From an uncultured Ruminococcus sp. (GTDB taxonomy: Bacteria; Bacillota; Clostridia; Oscillospirales; Ruminococcaceae), in assembly GCA_900550695.1 (NCBI GenBank), contig URTF01000013.1, positions 1 through 37,706 on the forward strand: a stretch of DNA of 37,706 nt. Reading direction: 5' to 3'. The translations under genes and the position numbers were made by a program. A model generated the notes under the pieces. The model searched no databases. It was given only the letters and a program-made list of their open reading frames with translations, and was not told where the DNA came from. Shown here piece after piece: positions 15,007 to 21,250 of the stretch. How positions within the stretch are numbered: position 1 is the stretch's first letter; every line of letters starts with the position of its first letter.

Positions 15007-15508
15007 AACCTCTTGCTGATGTTGAATGCTTGTTGCAGCAGCCGTCCTCGATGAACCATTTTCCGTCTGCGGTGATTTCGCCGATTGCGGTGATCTCTTT
15101 GGCTTTTGGGTGCTTCCGAGTGCCGCCCCATTCGAGATATACAGCTTTTGCTTTCTTTGGCTGCGGAATAGGCTTCGATTTCAAGCTTTCTTTCTCTTTC
15201 TGATCTGAAGCAAGCCAACCCTTTATTATTTCAACGCTCTCGCTCTCAACAAAATCCGGGAAAACTTCGTAAAAATCCGTTTTGTTGTAGTGCGATGAGG
15301 TATGATGCCAAGATGAACGGCGAAGACAATGGAACTTGACAGCTTTTGCGGAAAGCTTTTTTATAAGATCAATCTTTTCGGAGCTGACACCCTCGAAAAC
15401 GAGAGTTTCTATTATTTCAGATTTTGTCCATTTGCTCAACGGCTTTTCGCCGTTAGCGTAGGCGCTAATAGCATTGTTGCTCATTGAATAATTATAATAT
15501 CCTGCCAT
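14981..15508 (-). CDS. Hypothetical mobile-element protein
   Basis: A 175-residue protein, MAGYYNYSMSNNAISAYANGEKP..., of a type seen in Clostridial phages and conjugative elements, but I do not recognise a named domain. The first half has a Cys/His-containing segment (KFHCLRRSSWHHTSSHYNKT). The second half carries a basic linker (SKPIPQPKKAKAVYLEWGGTRKHPKAKE) and a short beta-rich end with a CCNKH motif. AGAGGAAAA supports the start. It lies downstream of the recombinase gene with the iteron-like array between them, so the array may control it. Confidence 0.75.
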   Translation of the reverse strand: MAGYYNYSMSNNAISAYANGEKPLSKWTKSEIIETLVFEGVSSEKIDLIKKLSAKAVKFHCLRRSSWHHTSSHYNKTDFYEVFPDFVESESVEIIKGWLASDQKEKESLKSKPIPQPKKAKAVYLEWGGTRKHPKAKEITAIGEITADGKWFIEDGCCNKHSTSARGFKVLEILS

Positions 15509-15531
15509 TTTTATTTTCCTCTTTTCAAATC

Positions 15532-15630
15532 TCGAATATGTTGCGGCTGAACGCCGAATATGCTACACTCAAACGCCGAATATGCTACAAATGCCGAATA
15601 TGTTGCAGTTCAATTGTCGAATATGCTGCA
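15532..15630. repeat. Iteron-like array of five direct repeats
   Basis: Five copies of (T/C)CGAATATG(C/T)T(A/G)C start at 15532, 15554, 15576, 15594 and 15618. Spacings are 22, 22, 18 and 24 bp, about two helical turns, so bound proteins would lie on one face. The array fills the gap between the recombinase stop codon and the next minus-strand gene. It could be recombinase or excisionase arm sites, a regulator array, or replication iterons. Confidence 0.8.
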
Positions 15631-15668
15631 ACTGCGATAGCGTCTTTAAGACATAGAGCTATAATATA

Positions 15669-16247
15669 TTATCCTGCAAGGCTAAATCCTTTAAGCTTTT
15701 CGTCAATTTCGTCCTGCAAAATGCCGATGTAGCGGAGCGTGTCCATCGGTGAACGATGCCCGAATATCTTTTGAAGCATTGCGATATCGCCCGTTTGCTT
15801 GTAAAAGTGGTAGCCGAACGTTTTTCTGATCGAGTGCGTTCCGAGTTCACCCAGTCCACATTCCTCGGCAGCGGCTTTGATGTCGTTCCAAACTTGAATC
15901 CTGCCTACGGGTGTATGCCCTTTGCAGTCGGGTTCGTCCTTGTCATTGCGCTTTTTGGACGGAAAGAGATATTCATCATCGTCCATATTACAACAATATT
16001 CCATTACCTCATTATAAACAACATCATTCACGACAAGCGGAATGACTTTGCCTGTCTTGTCTTCGTCAATGGCGATGTGCTTTTTTCCTCTGATATCCCC
16101 AACTTTCATTTTCAGAATGTCGGAAATTCTTCTTCCGATGTGGATTCCAAGCTCGAAGATCATATAGTTGCGATAGCTCTGACGAAGAAGGGCATTTTTC
16201 ATCTTCTGAATGTCCTTTTCATCCGTGATTCGATATACAAGGTTCAT
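15669..16247 (-). CDS. Tyrosine recombinase, catalytic domain only
   Basis: A 192-residue protein with the full catalytic set of phage integrases: R40 in HIGRRISDIL, a candidate Lys at K67 (DKTGK), H138 and R141 in THSIRKTF, H164 in FGHRSP and Y173 in TLRYIGI. The arm-binding and core-binding N-terminal domains found in typical 350-400-residue integrases are missing. The start at 16247 is set by AAAGGAGTG; the upstream extension to 16289 includes this site. It probably cuts and rejoins DNA at an attachment site or resolves dimers. As the only recombinase visible, it may still be the element's integrase, helped by another DNA-binding protein. Confidence 0.88.
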   Translation of the reverse strand: MNLVYRITDEKDIQKMKNALLRQSYRNYMIFELGIHIGRRISDILKMKVGDIRGKKHIAIDEDKTGKVIPLVVNDVVYNEVMEYCCNMDDDEYLFPSKKRNDKDEPDCKGHTPVGRIQVWNDIKAAAEECGLGELGTHSIRKTFGYHFYKQTGDIAMLQKIFGHRSPMDTLRYIGILQDEIDEKLKGFSLAG

Positions 16248-16325
16248 AAGTACACTCCTTTTTTCAATTTTCCCGCCGTCAGCCGCCACGCAGGGCAGTT
16301 CGGCGGATTTTTTTAACTTGATATG

Positions 16326-16997
16326 CTATGTCGGCGCAGCTCGGGCAGCTCCGTGCCGCCCCACGCCACGCCCCGTGCAGTTTTTCACACAACCACGCCA
16401 CCACGCAGCCACCACCACGCCACGGTGCAGTTTTTCAAAGCCGTTTGGCGGAACTCCCCACCACCGTGCAGTTTTTGAGCGGATCAAGGCAGGTCGGACG
16501 GGTGCAGACATCGTGCAGGCGGTTCCAAGGTCAGGCGATGCGCCCACCTTGCCGCCGATCGTGGCGGATTTCGCCGCATTCGGGGAAACGGTCGAGGGTT
16601 CGGCGGTTTCGTTCGCCGAGGTCATAGCCGCCAAATCGTCAAAAGTTAATTGGTCGCTGTCCTGCTCCTCTTCCTGCTCGGGAACAAAAGCCACAACAGC
16701 AGATGCGCCCGTCCGAAAATCTTCAAAAAAATCGTTAATGTCATAATGATTGCCGCAGTCCGTCCAACACTCAAACTCAAAATCATAATCATCGGCGCAG
16801 TCGTTGCGTTCGATCTTGATGATAATTTCGGGGAAATCGGGCGTAGATTTTTCGACGATTTTTGTGCCGATCTGCGCAGAACGGAGAGCGGAATAGATAG
16901 CCGCCTCCCTTGCTTCTTTTTCGGAAGCTTCAAAAGTCGCTTTTTCTTCAAGCTGTCTTTTCCATTCCTTTTCAGTCAATTTTTTACGCTTTGCCAT
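16326..16997 (-). CDS. Hypothetical protein with a 3' end extended by a DNA repeat
   Basis: A 223-residue frame. The first ~130 residues are a normal-looking protein: a basic coiled region (AKRKKLTEKEWKRQLEEKATFEASEKEAREAA), then an acidic segment (DCADDYDFEFECWTDCGNHYDINDFFEDF) and QLTFDDLAAM. The last ~50 residues are encoded by a GC-rich repeat that is read in all three frames (SKTARWW, EKLHRG, VKNCTG), so this tail is unlikely to be ancestral protein. GAAAGGGTGGG marks the start at 16997. The function is not recognised. Confidence 0.65.
   Translation of the reverse strand: MAKRKKLTEKEWKRQLEEKATFEASEKEAREAAIYSALRSAQIGTKIVEKSTPDFPEIIIKIERNDCADDYDFEFECWTDCGNHYDINDFFEDFRTGASAVVAFVPEQEEEQDSDQLTFDDLAAMTSANETAEPSTVSPNAAKSATIGGKVGASPDLGTACTMSAPVRPALIRSKTARWWGVPPNGFEKLHRGVVVAAWWRGCVKNCTGRGVGRHGAARAAPT
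16360..16480. repeat. GC-rich repeat block with GTGCAGTTTTT copies
   Basis: GTGCAGTTTTT occurs at 16375-16385, 16425-16435 and 16466-16476, separated by CCACCACGCCACG-type tandem units. The block is much richer in G+C than its surroundings. It lies inside the 3' part of the minus-strand gene at 16326-16997 and is translated in a different frame in each copy. Confidence 0.75.
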
Positions 16998-17111
16998 TTT
17001 ACCCACCCTTTCAAGGTCGATTTTGTCAATTTTGGTAAAAAAGAATTGCCGTGTTGCGGCTTGGTGTAACGCTTTTTTGAATAGAAAACGTTCAAGAAAA
17101 CTATTGTTAAA

Positions 17112-17528
17112 TTAAAGCATCTGAAGAAAATTGTTGTAAATCTCTTCATATATTGCAAGTTCTTCGCTATCGTCTGTGGGAGTTTCGAAGATCTGTATTA
17201 TTTCATCGTCTTCAAAATCGAAAGTGCCGTGGTCATCAAAAAGAACCCAAACTTTACCGCTTTCTGAATAATATCCGCCGTTTTCAATCTGCCAAAGCTG
17301 ACCTACTGCAACGATGTTTTCAAGGCTGTGCATTTCGCCGCCGGTAGCGAGATAAAAGTTGCTGAAGCTCTCGGGCGTTTCATCGCCGAAAAATTCGGCT
17401 ATTTCGCTTCCCTCTATGATTGGGAGTGTTTCGCCCTCGTCATAGTTGTAAAGGGCGTTTACTGTAAAACTTGGAATGGTTGCGAGTGCTGCTACTGTAG
17501 CGATGATTTTTTTAATTGTGTTTTTCAT
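17112..17528 (-). CDS. Small exported acidic protein
   Basis: A 138-residue protein with a classical signal peptide (MKNTIKKIIATVAALATIPS, cleavage probably after VNA near residue 25). The mature part is very acidic, rich in Glu, Asp and aromatic residues, with no recognised domain. GGAGG is 9 nt before the ATG. It lies 112 nt downstream of ardA on the same strand, beyond two GC-rich hairpins. A surface or secreted accessory role is likely, but nothing more specific can be said. Confidence 0.7.
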   Translation of the reverse strand: MKNTIKKIIATVAALATIPSFTVNALYNYDEGETLPIIEGSEIAEFFGDETPESFSNFYLATGGEMHSLENIVAVGQLWQIENGGYYSESGKVWVLFDDHGTFDFEDDEIIQIFETPTDDSEELAIYEEIYNNFLQML

Positions 17529-17567
17529 TTTTAAAATCCTCCATTGTGTTATTTGGTTTTTCCAACC

Positions 17568-17630
17568 TCCGCCCCAGTCAGGGCGGAACGCTTCGGGCTT
17601 AATGGACTGTTTAGAGCCGCCCGAACGGCT
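17568..17630. other. Pair of GC-rich hairpins downstream of ardA
   Basis: TCCGCCC (17568-17574) pairs with GGGCGGA (17581-17587), and AGCCG (17615-17619) with CGGCT (17626-17630). TTCGGGC/GCCCGAA offers an alternative pairing between them. There is no clear T tract, so they may slow or terminate transcription from ardA only weakly, or stabilise its mRNA end. Confidence 0.45.
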
Positions 17631-17640
17631 TTAAATTTAA

Positions 17641-18156
17641 TTACCTGCAAACAACGCCGTTTGATGTTTCCGTGTAGCCGTCAAAACCAAGGTCACGGGC
17701 ATAGGCTTCATAATCAAAATAGCGTAAAGCAATTTCGGGGAGGTTGCTGTAGCACTCTTCGACAAGCTCATAGGCAACGTCTAATAAAGTCATTCCGCTG
17801 TAATATGTGTAGTTGTCGAGATTTTCAAGGGCATTTTCAAGCGTTCCGCCGTCTGCTTCGAGGATTGCGCCAAGCTTTTCAATGTCGGATTCGTCGAGTT
17901 CTGCGAGCTGCTCCGCAAGCTCGTTCAGCTCGGAAAGGTTGGAATCTTCGGAGATTTCAACGCCGTTAAAGTCGGTATCATAATCATTAACAAACACTTC
18001 CATATCTTCGAGGCGTTCGCCTGTGGATTCTGCGAGCTGTTTGAGGGTTTCGCTGAGGTTGCAAGGGAGATCAACCCAAAAACCGCCGTCTGCTCCGTTC
18101 TCGTTGTAGTTGCCCCAAGTGTTGAGATATACGCTGATCATTGCTGTTTTAGTCAT
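17641..18156 (-). CDS. ardA: Antirestriction protein ArdA
   Basis: A 171-residue highly acidic protein that mimics B-form DNA and blocks type I restriction-modification enzymes, protecting incoming mobile DNA. The diagnostic features are the opening ISVYLNTWGNYNENG and GGFWVDLP, the acidic central region, and the C-terminal ALRYFDYEAYARDLGFDGY. Length and order match single-domain ArdA proteins. AAAGGCGG precedes the ATG at 18156. It is transcribed away from the small-RNA promoter at 18186, and its own promoter probably overlaps that region on the minus strand (TTGAAA...TAATAT, poorly spaced). Carriage of ardA fits an element that enters new hosts. Confidence 0.92.
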   Translation of the reverse strand: MTKTAMISVYLNTWGNYNENGADGGFWVDLPCNLSETLKQLAESTGERLEDMEVFVNDYDTDFNGVEISEDSNLSELNELAEQLAELDESDIEKLGAILEADGGTLENALENLDNYTYYSGMTLLDVAYELVEECYSNLPEIALRYFDYEAYARDLGFDGYTETSNGVVCR

Positions 18157-18185
18157 AAAAATAACCGCCTTTCAAAATTTTACTC

Positions 18186-18231
18186 TTGACAAGCGGTTAA
18201 ATTTGTGGTATATTAAATACACAAACCGCTT
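18186..18231 (+). promoter_or_regulatory. Small-RNA promoter with operator-like inverted repeat
   Basis: TTGACA (18186-18191) and TATATT (18209-18214) are 17 nt apart on the plus strand. An interrupted inverted repeat, AAGCGG(ttaaa)TTTGTG (18191-18207) and CACAAACCGCTT (18220-18231), brackets the -10 element. A protein bound there would control this promoter and probably the divergent ardA promoter. Confidence 0.75.
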
Positions 18232-18317
18232 TTCAAGTCCGCTTGCAAAAGTTGTTGTTTGTAGTCGCCCTGTTCCGTGTTAGTCGCCAAACTTGCCACG
18301 GTTCAGGGCCTTTTTTA
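18221..18317 (+). ncRNA. Candidate structured small RNA, about 97 nt
   Basis: The inferred start is at about 18221 and the end is at a terminator (18267-18317: GCCCTG..CCGTG / CACGG..CAGGGC, then CTTTTTTATTT). The 5' half folds into a closed arm: ACAAAC (18221-18226) pairs with GTTTGT (18257-18262) and encloses CTTTTCAAG-TCCG-CTTG-c-AAAAG (18229-18251). There is no coding frame or downstream gene on this strand for over 1.4 kb. The order consensus promoter, folded body and U-rich terminator supports an independent small RNA. Its target is unknown; the ardA message, whose leader region overlaps the promoter on the other strand, is one possibility. Confidence 0.72.
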
Positions 18318-18396
18318 TTTCTGAGGTTATCCCTCTTTCATTGTTATAATTATAGCACATTTATGTTACATTGTCAAAATATCCATATTATTACAT

Positions 18397-18457
18397 CTAT
18401 ATATTGTGGTTAGATGCAATGAATATCAAGATAAAGCACTATATATTGTGGTTTAGA
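18397..18457. repeat. Direct repeat CTATATATTGTGGTT, two copies 42 bp apart
   Basis: CTATATATTGTGGTT-AGA at 18397-18414 and CTATATATTGTGGTTTAGA at 18439-18457. The 42-bp spacing is four helical turns. The core ATATATTGTG returns within the palindrome at 19402-19431, so all three may be sites for one protein. Confidence 0.65.
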
Positions 18458-18739
18458 GGAATTTTATAAAATATATCATTCTACTATTTGCATAAATAAA
18501 GTGGTATTGTTTTGTACATATTGATATATTATTACCTGTGATTTTGCACAGCTCCGCACCGCTCATCTCGGGAGCTTGTCCGCTGATCTGATGCCCTCGG
18601 AAGCAACCGCCCGAAGGCTGACCGCCTGACCTCTGATATATATCTTAATATATATAATATAATTAATAATAAATAATATTATAATATATCTTGATGTATA
18701 TAATTATATATACCCCCAATAGCTTCAATCTGTTCACCC

Positions 18740-18776
18740 GCTCCGACCGATCCCACCTCTCGGAGCTGTTTTTATT
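18740..18776 (+). terminator. Terminator-like hairpin in the AT-rich region
   Basis: GCTCCG (18740-18745) and CGGAGC (18761-18766) form a 6-bp stem with a 15-nt loop, followed by TGTTTTTATTT. No gene ends here, so it may terminate an unrecognised RNA or block read-through from the left. Confidence 0.5.
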
Positions 18777-19401
18777 TCCTCCTGTTTCGCTCTTCAACAG
18801 TCCCCCCCCGAAGAGATGCAAAGCAATCATCTTTGCAAATTCCGCACTTCCTGTAATATCTTTTAAATATAATTTGATTTATGTAATAATATATAATAAT
18901 ATAATTATATCAATTTATTTTTCTTTATCCGTCTTCAAACTCTGTACCGTTCCGCTCCTGATCTGTCAAAGCTCGTCAGACTTCACCGCCTAACTCTCGT
19001 CACCTTGGAGCTGATCGCATAAACTTCACCGTTGTATTATTATCTGAATTTAGTTTTATATATAATTATACTTAATCTTATTTCTTTTCTTTATTGATAT
19101 ATAATATATATATATATATTAATAATACTTTATCTTGTATATTAATTCTCTTTATCTTTTTAATCTTAATATATCTTAATAATAATTATTATTATGTTTT
19201 ATTCTTAATTTAGTTTTATTATTAGGGTTTCGGTTGCAGGCTTGGGAGAGCTTGCCAACTATACAAATATAGTATTGTTACAAGAGATAATATATATTAT
19301 ACTGATTTGGTCTTGTTAAAAGCACGCCACAAAAATAAAAGGTAAGAGCAAGAGCAGTACCGCCCGAAGATGCTACGCTGAAGATTGTAGCAATGAAGTC
19401 T

Positions 19402-19431
19402 AATGTAACACAAGATATATTGTGTTACATT
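19402..19431. promoter_or_regulatory. 30-bp palindrome, probable protein-binding site
   Basis: AATGTAACACAA (19402-19413) and TTGTGTTACATT (19420-19431) are perfect inverted 12-bp arms around GATATA. It lies 224 bp beyond the end of the ribbon-helix-helix-like gene. There is no T tract, so an operator or partition-type site is more likely than a terminator. Confidence 0.65.
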
Positions 19432-19654
19432 CAATGCAACATAATTGTATAAATATCTCTTGTTTGATTCTTTTTTCTTTTTCTTTTACTTTTGTCTTTG
19501 CTCTGCGGACAGATCAAGCCTTTGACCTCTCTTTTTTCTTCGGGAAAGATTCGGGCGGGGGTGGTCTGAAATGCGCCGTAGAGTTGCCTCGCAAAAATTT
19601 TCAATAATTTATATAAGCGACCTTCTTTTTCTTTTTTTGGAGATAAATTTTCTT

Positions 19655-20137
19655 TTATATAATATCAAGCATAATTATATCATTTGAACAAGGGTTGTAA
19701 TTTGGAGATGAGGTTGAAAGTTTCTGTGGCTTGTGGAAGAAAAGGTTCTTGTCATAATCATAGATGAATGCAGTTTCGACAAGGGATCGAATGACGGTTG
19801 ATTTGCCGTCATAGGAATTGAGTTCCATAATCTTGGTTATTTTGCGGTTGAGTGCGGCGCAGACAAGAACGTGAATTTGATAGCTTGGCTCTTTCTTTTT
19901 CTTGCCGTTGATGAAAATGATCTGCTCGGGAGATTGGGGTTTGCAAGGAATGTAGCGAAAATCTTCGGTGTAGTTGTATTTTATGGCTGTGTTGACGATG
20001 AAGAGAATCGTGTCGTGTACGCTTTTGTTGCTTGCGAGGGCGATTTTGCGGATTTTTTCAACGGTGGATTTTTTGAATGTAACGATAATTTGCGTTGGTG
20101 GTTCGGCATAAGTCTTTTTTTGCTTGGGATAAGGCAT
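19655..20137 (-). CDS. Tandem ribbon-helix-helix-like protein
   Basis: A 160-residue basic protein with two similar halves. Residues 16-55 read as strand QIIVTF, helix STVEKIRKIALAS, helix SVHDTILFIVNTAIKYN. Residues 86-126 repeat the pattern as YQIHVLV, LNRKITKIMEL, STVIRSLVETAFIYD. A strand plus two helices is the ribbon-helix-helix fold of small DNA-binding repressors and partition proteins, which normally dimerise; here two units may form an internal dimer. The N-terminus is basic (MPYPKQKKTY). AAAGGAGA supports the start. The gene is isolated between gene-free regions with palindromes that may be its sites. The fold is inferred from pattern, not from a family match. Confidence 0.62.
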   Translation of the reverse strand: MPYPKQKKTYAEPPTQIIVTFKKSTVEKIRKIALASNKSVHDTILFIVNTAIKYNYTEDFRYIPCKPQSPEQIIFINGKKKKEPSYQIHVLVCAALNRKITKIMELNSYDGKSTVIRSLVETAFIYDYDKNLFFHKPQKLSTSSPNYNPCSNDIIMLDII

Positions 20138-20239
20138 AGTGAAATCTCCTTTTCTGTTTTTATGCTCATTTTATATCATTTTGAGGGTCAAAACAGGCTT
20201 ATTTCACTTTTATTGCACTTTTATTTCCCTTTTGTTTCC

Positions 20240-20268
20240 TTGTCAGTTCATCTGGGATGTGGTAATAT
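20240..20268 (+). promoter_or_regulatory. Promoter for a structured RNA
   Basis: TTGTCA (20240-20245) and TAATAT (20263-20268) are separated by exactly 17 nt on the plus strand. No protein-coding gene follows for 800 nt. Transcription would start near 20275. Confidence 0.68.
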
Positions 20269-20274
20269 ATATAC

Positions 20275-20552
20275 AGAGAGATATGAAAAGACATATTTCT
20301 CCGATCTGGGCGAGTCAAAGTTGACATTCGAGCGTTTTTAAACTTCCTCTAATCCTCATAACGGCGGTTCCCCCATTCCGCCGTTTCTGCTGTCAATGAG
20401 TGCGTGAACTCTGCGACAGCTCCACCCCTTAACGTCTGCCCTCCGCTAATATAAACGGGTCTCTTGTCATGCAGACACAAGTTAAGGAAAGCACTTAGCC
20501 GATGCTTCCAAAAACAGGCTTACGCAGGAGTACCCGCCTGCGTATTATTTTT
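20275..20552 (+). ncRNA. Candidate structured noncoding RNA, about 280 nt
   Basis: Between a promoter and the terminator TACGCAGG...CCTGCGTA (20521-20544) plus TTATTTTTG lies a coding-free stretch full of stems. These are ATATG/CATAT near 20281, ACGGCGG/CCGCCGT (20361-20384), GCTGTC/GACAGC (about 20389-20419), a compound arm in which CTTAAC+GTCTGC (20428-20439) pairs with GCAGAC (20471-20476) + GTTAAG (20481-20486), and GGAA-GC/GCTTCC (about 20486-20508). The density of stems is far above the surrounding AT-rich DNA. I cannot assign it to a known class. Large ornate phage RNAs such as ROOL or GOLLD are worth testing, but I see no proof. Confidence 0.6.
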
Positions 20553-20646
20553 GACGGTCACATAGGTTGTGCCGAAGGTTTAAGGCTCCTTAACTTCGAG
20601 TTCGGCTGCAAATGCCGAAGCTGCCGCTGACCTTTCTTCAAACGAT
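20553..20646. other. Further stem-rich noncoding stretch after the RNA candidate
   Basis: GGTCA (about 20556) and TGACC (about 20628) could close a domain containing AAGGTTTAAGG/CCTTAACTT and TTCGGC/GCCGAA arms. If the terminator at 20521-20552 is leaky, this would be the 3' half of a larger RNA ending at the hairpin 20647-20697. Confidence 0.4.
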
Positions 20647-20697
20647 GAAAACAGCCGTTCCTGCTCTGCTGCTTTGGAGCAAAGGACGGCTGTTTCA
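20647..20697. terminator. Long hairpin between the structured-RNA region and a small membrane-protein gene
   Basis: AAACAGCCGT and ACGGCTGTTT form a 10-bp stem, extended by CCT/AGG and CTC/GAG across small bulges. It begins just beyond the stop codon of the minus-strand gene at 20699-20980 and has TTTCATTT on the plus side and TTTTCAT on the minus side. It probably ends transcripts from both directions. Confidence 0.65.
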
Positions 20698-20698
20698 T

Positions 20699-20980
20699 TT
20701 ACTTATTATTCTTATTGTCCGATCTCAGGTTTGAAATGAAATCGGCAGCAGCAGAAAAGAAGTCGACGGTATCATCGATTCTTTTGTGTGTCTTACGCTG
20801 TTCTCTTGCAGACATTTCAAAACAGAAGAAGTCGTGTACTCTGTGTAAGAACCATTTAAGCATTCCCCAAACAACGGCACTTGCTATTATGCCAACGATA
20901 TACGGAATTAAAGGCTCATATACAGCGGCCATACCGTCGAAAATACATTTTGTCCAGTCTATGCTGTCAAGTCCGTACAT
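20699..20980 (-). CDS. Small single-span membrane protein
   Basis: A 93-residue protein with one strong membrane segment (about residues 23-46, LIPYIVGIIASAVVWGMLKWFL) and a basic, helical cytoplasmic tail (REQRKTHKRIDDTVDFF). GGAGGTGA stands 8 nt before the ATG at 20980; the ATG at 21031 lacks such a site and its extension contains the ribosome binding site. It is transcribed away from the early operon, which starts about 100 bp to the right. The position would suit a lysogenic-conversion or superinfection-exclusion protein, but that is only a guess. Confidence 0.65.
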   Translation of the reverse strand: MYGLDSIDWTKCIFDGMAAVYEPLIPYIVGIIASAVVWGMLKWFLHRVHDFFCFEMSAREQRKTHKRIDDTVDFFSAAADFISNLRSDNKNNK

Positions 20981-21082
20981 ATATTTCTCACCTCCTTCGT
21001 GTATGTAAATTAATGACATTATACGCAGCAAATGTGTTGAAATTGTGACTATGCGAGCAGTATTTGATGAAAAGGTGAACTT

Positions 21083-21250
21083 ATGCTGAAAGAAATAACA
21101 GAAAAGCAGCGTATTTATTGTGAAAAGTGCTGTTACAGAGAAAAAGTCCTTGACAAAATCGTTTTCTGCCCTTATATTAATAAATGCAAGAAGACAGGCA
21201 AGCCTGCTGAATATCAGGTTGTCAAGACGATAAAGGAGCTTGAATTATGA
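21083..21250 (+). CDS. Small Cys-rich (zinc-ribbon-like) protein
   Basis: A 55-residue protein starting MLKEITEKQRIYCEKCCYRE, with CxxCC near the start and a second pair FCPYINKC. This is a plausible single zinc ribbon. AAAAGGTGAAC precedes the ATG. Its stop codon overlaps the next start by ATGA, so it is the first gene of the long plus-strand early operon. The function is unknown. Confidence 0.7.
   Translation: MLKEITEKQRIYCEKCCYREKVLDKIVFCPYINKCKKTGKPAEYQVVKTIKELEL

Larger units (their letters stand above)
18318..19654. other. Very AT-rich, gene-free region
   Basis: About 1.3 kb with long runs of alternating A and T (for example around 18650-18700, 18880-18920 and 19090-19200) and three short GC-rich islands (18550-18635, 18735-18770, 18945-19020). 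No credible coding frame with a ribosome binding site is seen. It contains a pair of 15-nt direct repeats (18397-18457), a terminator-like hairpin (18740-18776), a small inverted repeat AGCTCC/GGAGCT (18550-18576) and a 30-bp palindrome (19402-19431). Such a layout suits an origin, a partition-like site or a regulatory/RNA locus; the sequence does not decide. Confidence 0.6.

Noticed and set aside
15532..15630. Short regular repeats resembling a CRISPR array
   Set aside because: The repeat core is only about 13 nt, the intervals are 5-11 nt, and no cas genes are near. An iteron-like array fits better.
18397..18457. CACTATATATTGTGG-like sites as NrdR boxes
   Set aside because: The match is partial, the spacing (42 bp) differs from typical paired NrdR boxes, and no ribonucleotide reductase gene is present.
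18691..18993. 100-codon frame in the AT-rich region
   Set aside because: It has no ribosome binding site, crosses a terminator-like hairpin and encodes low-complexity sequence.
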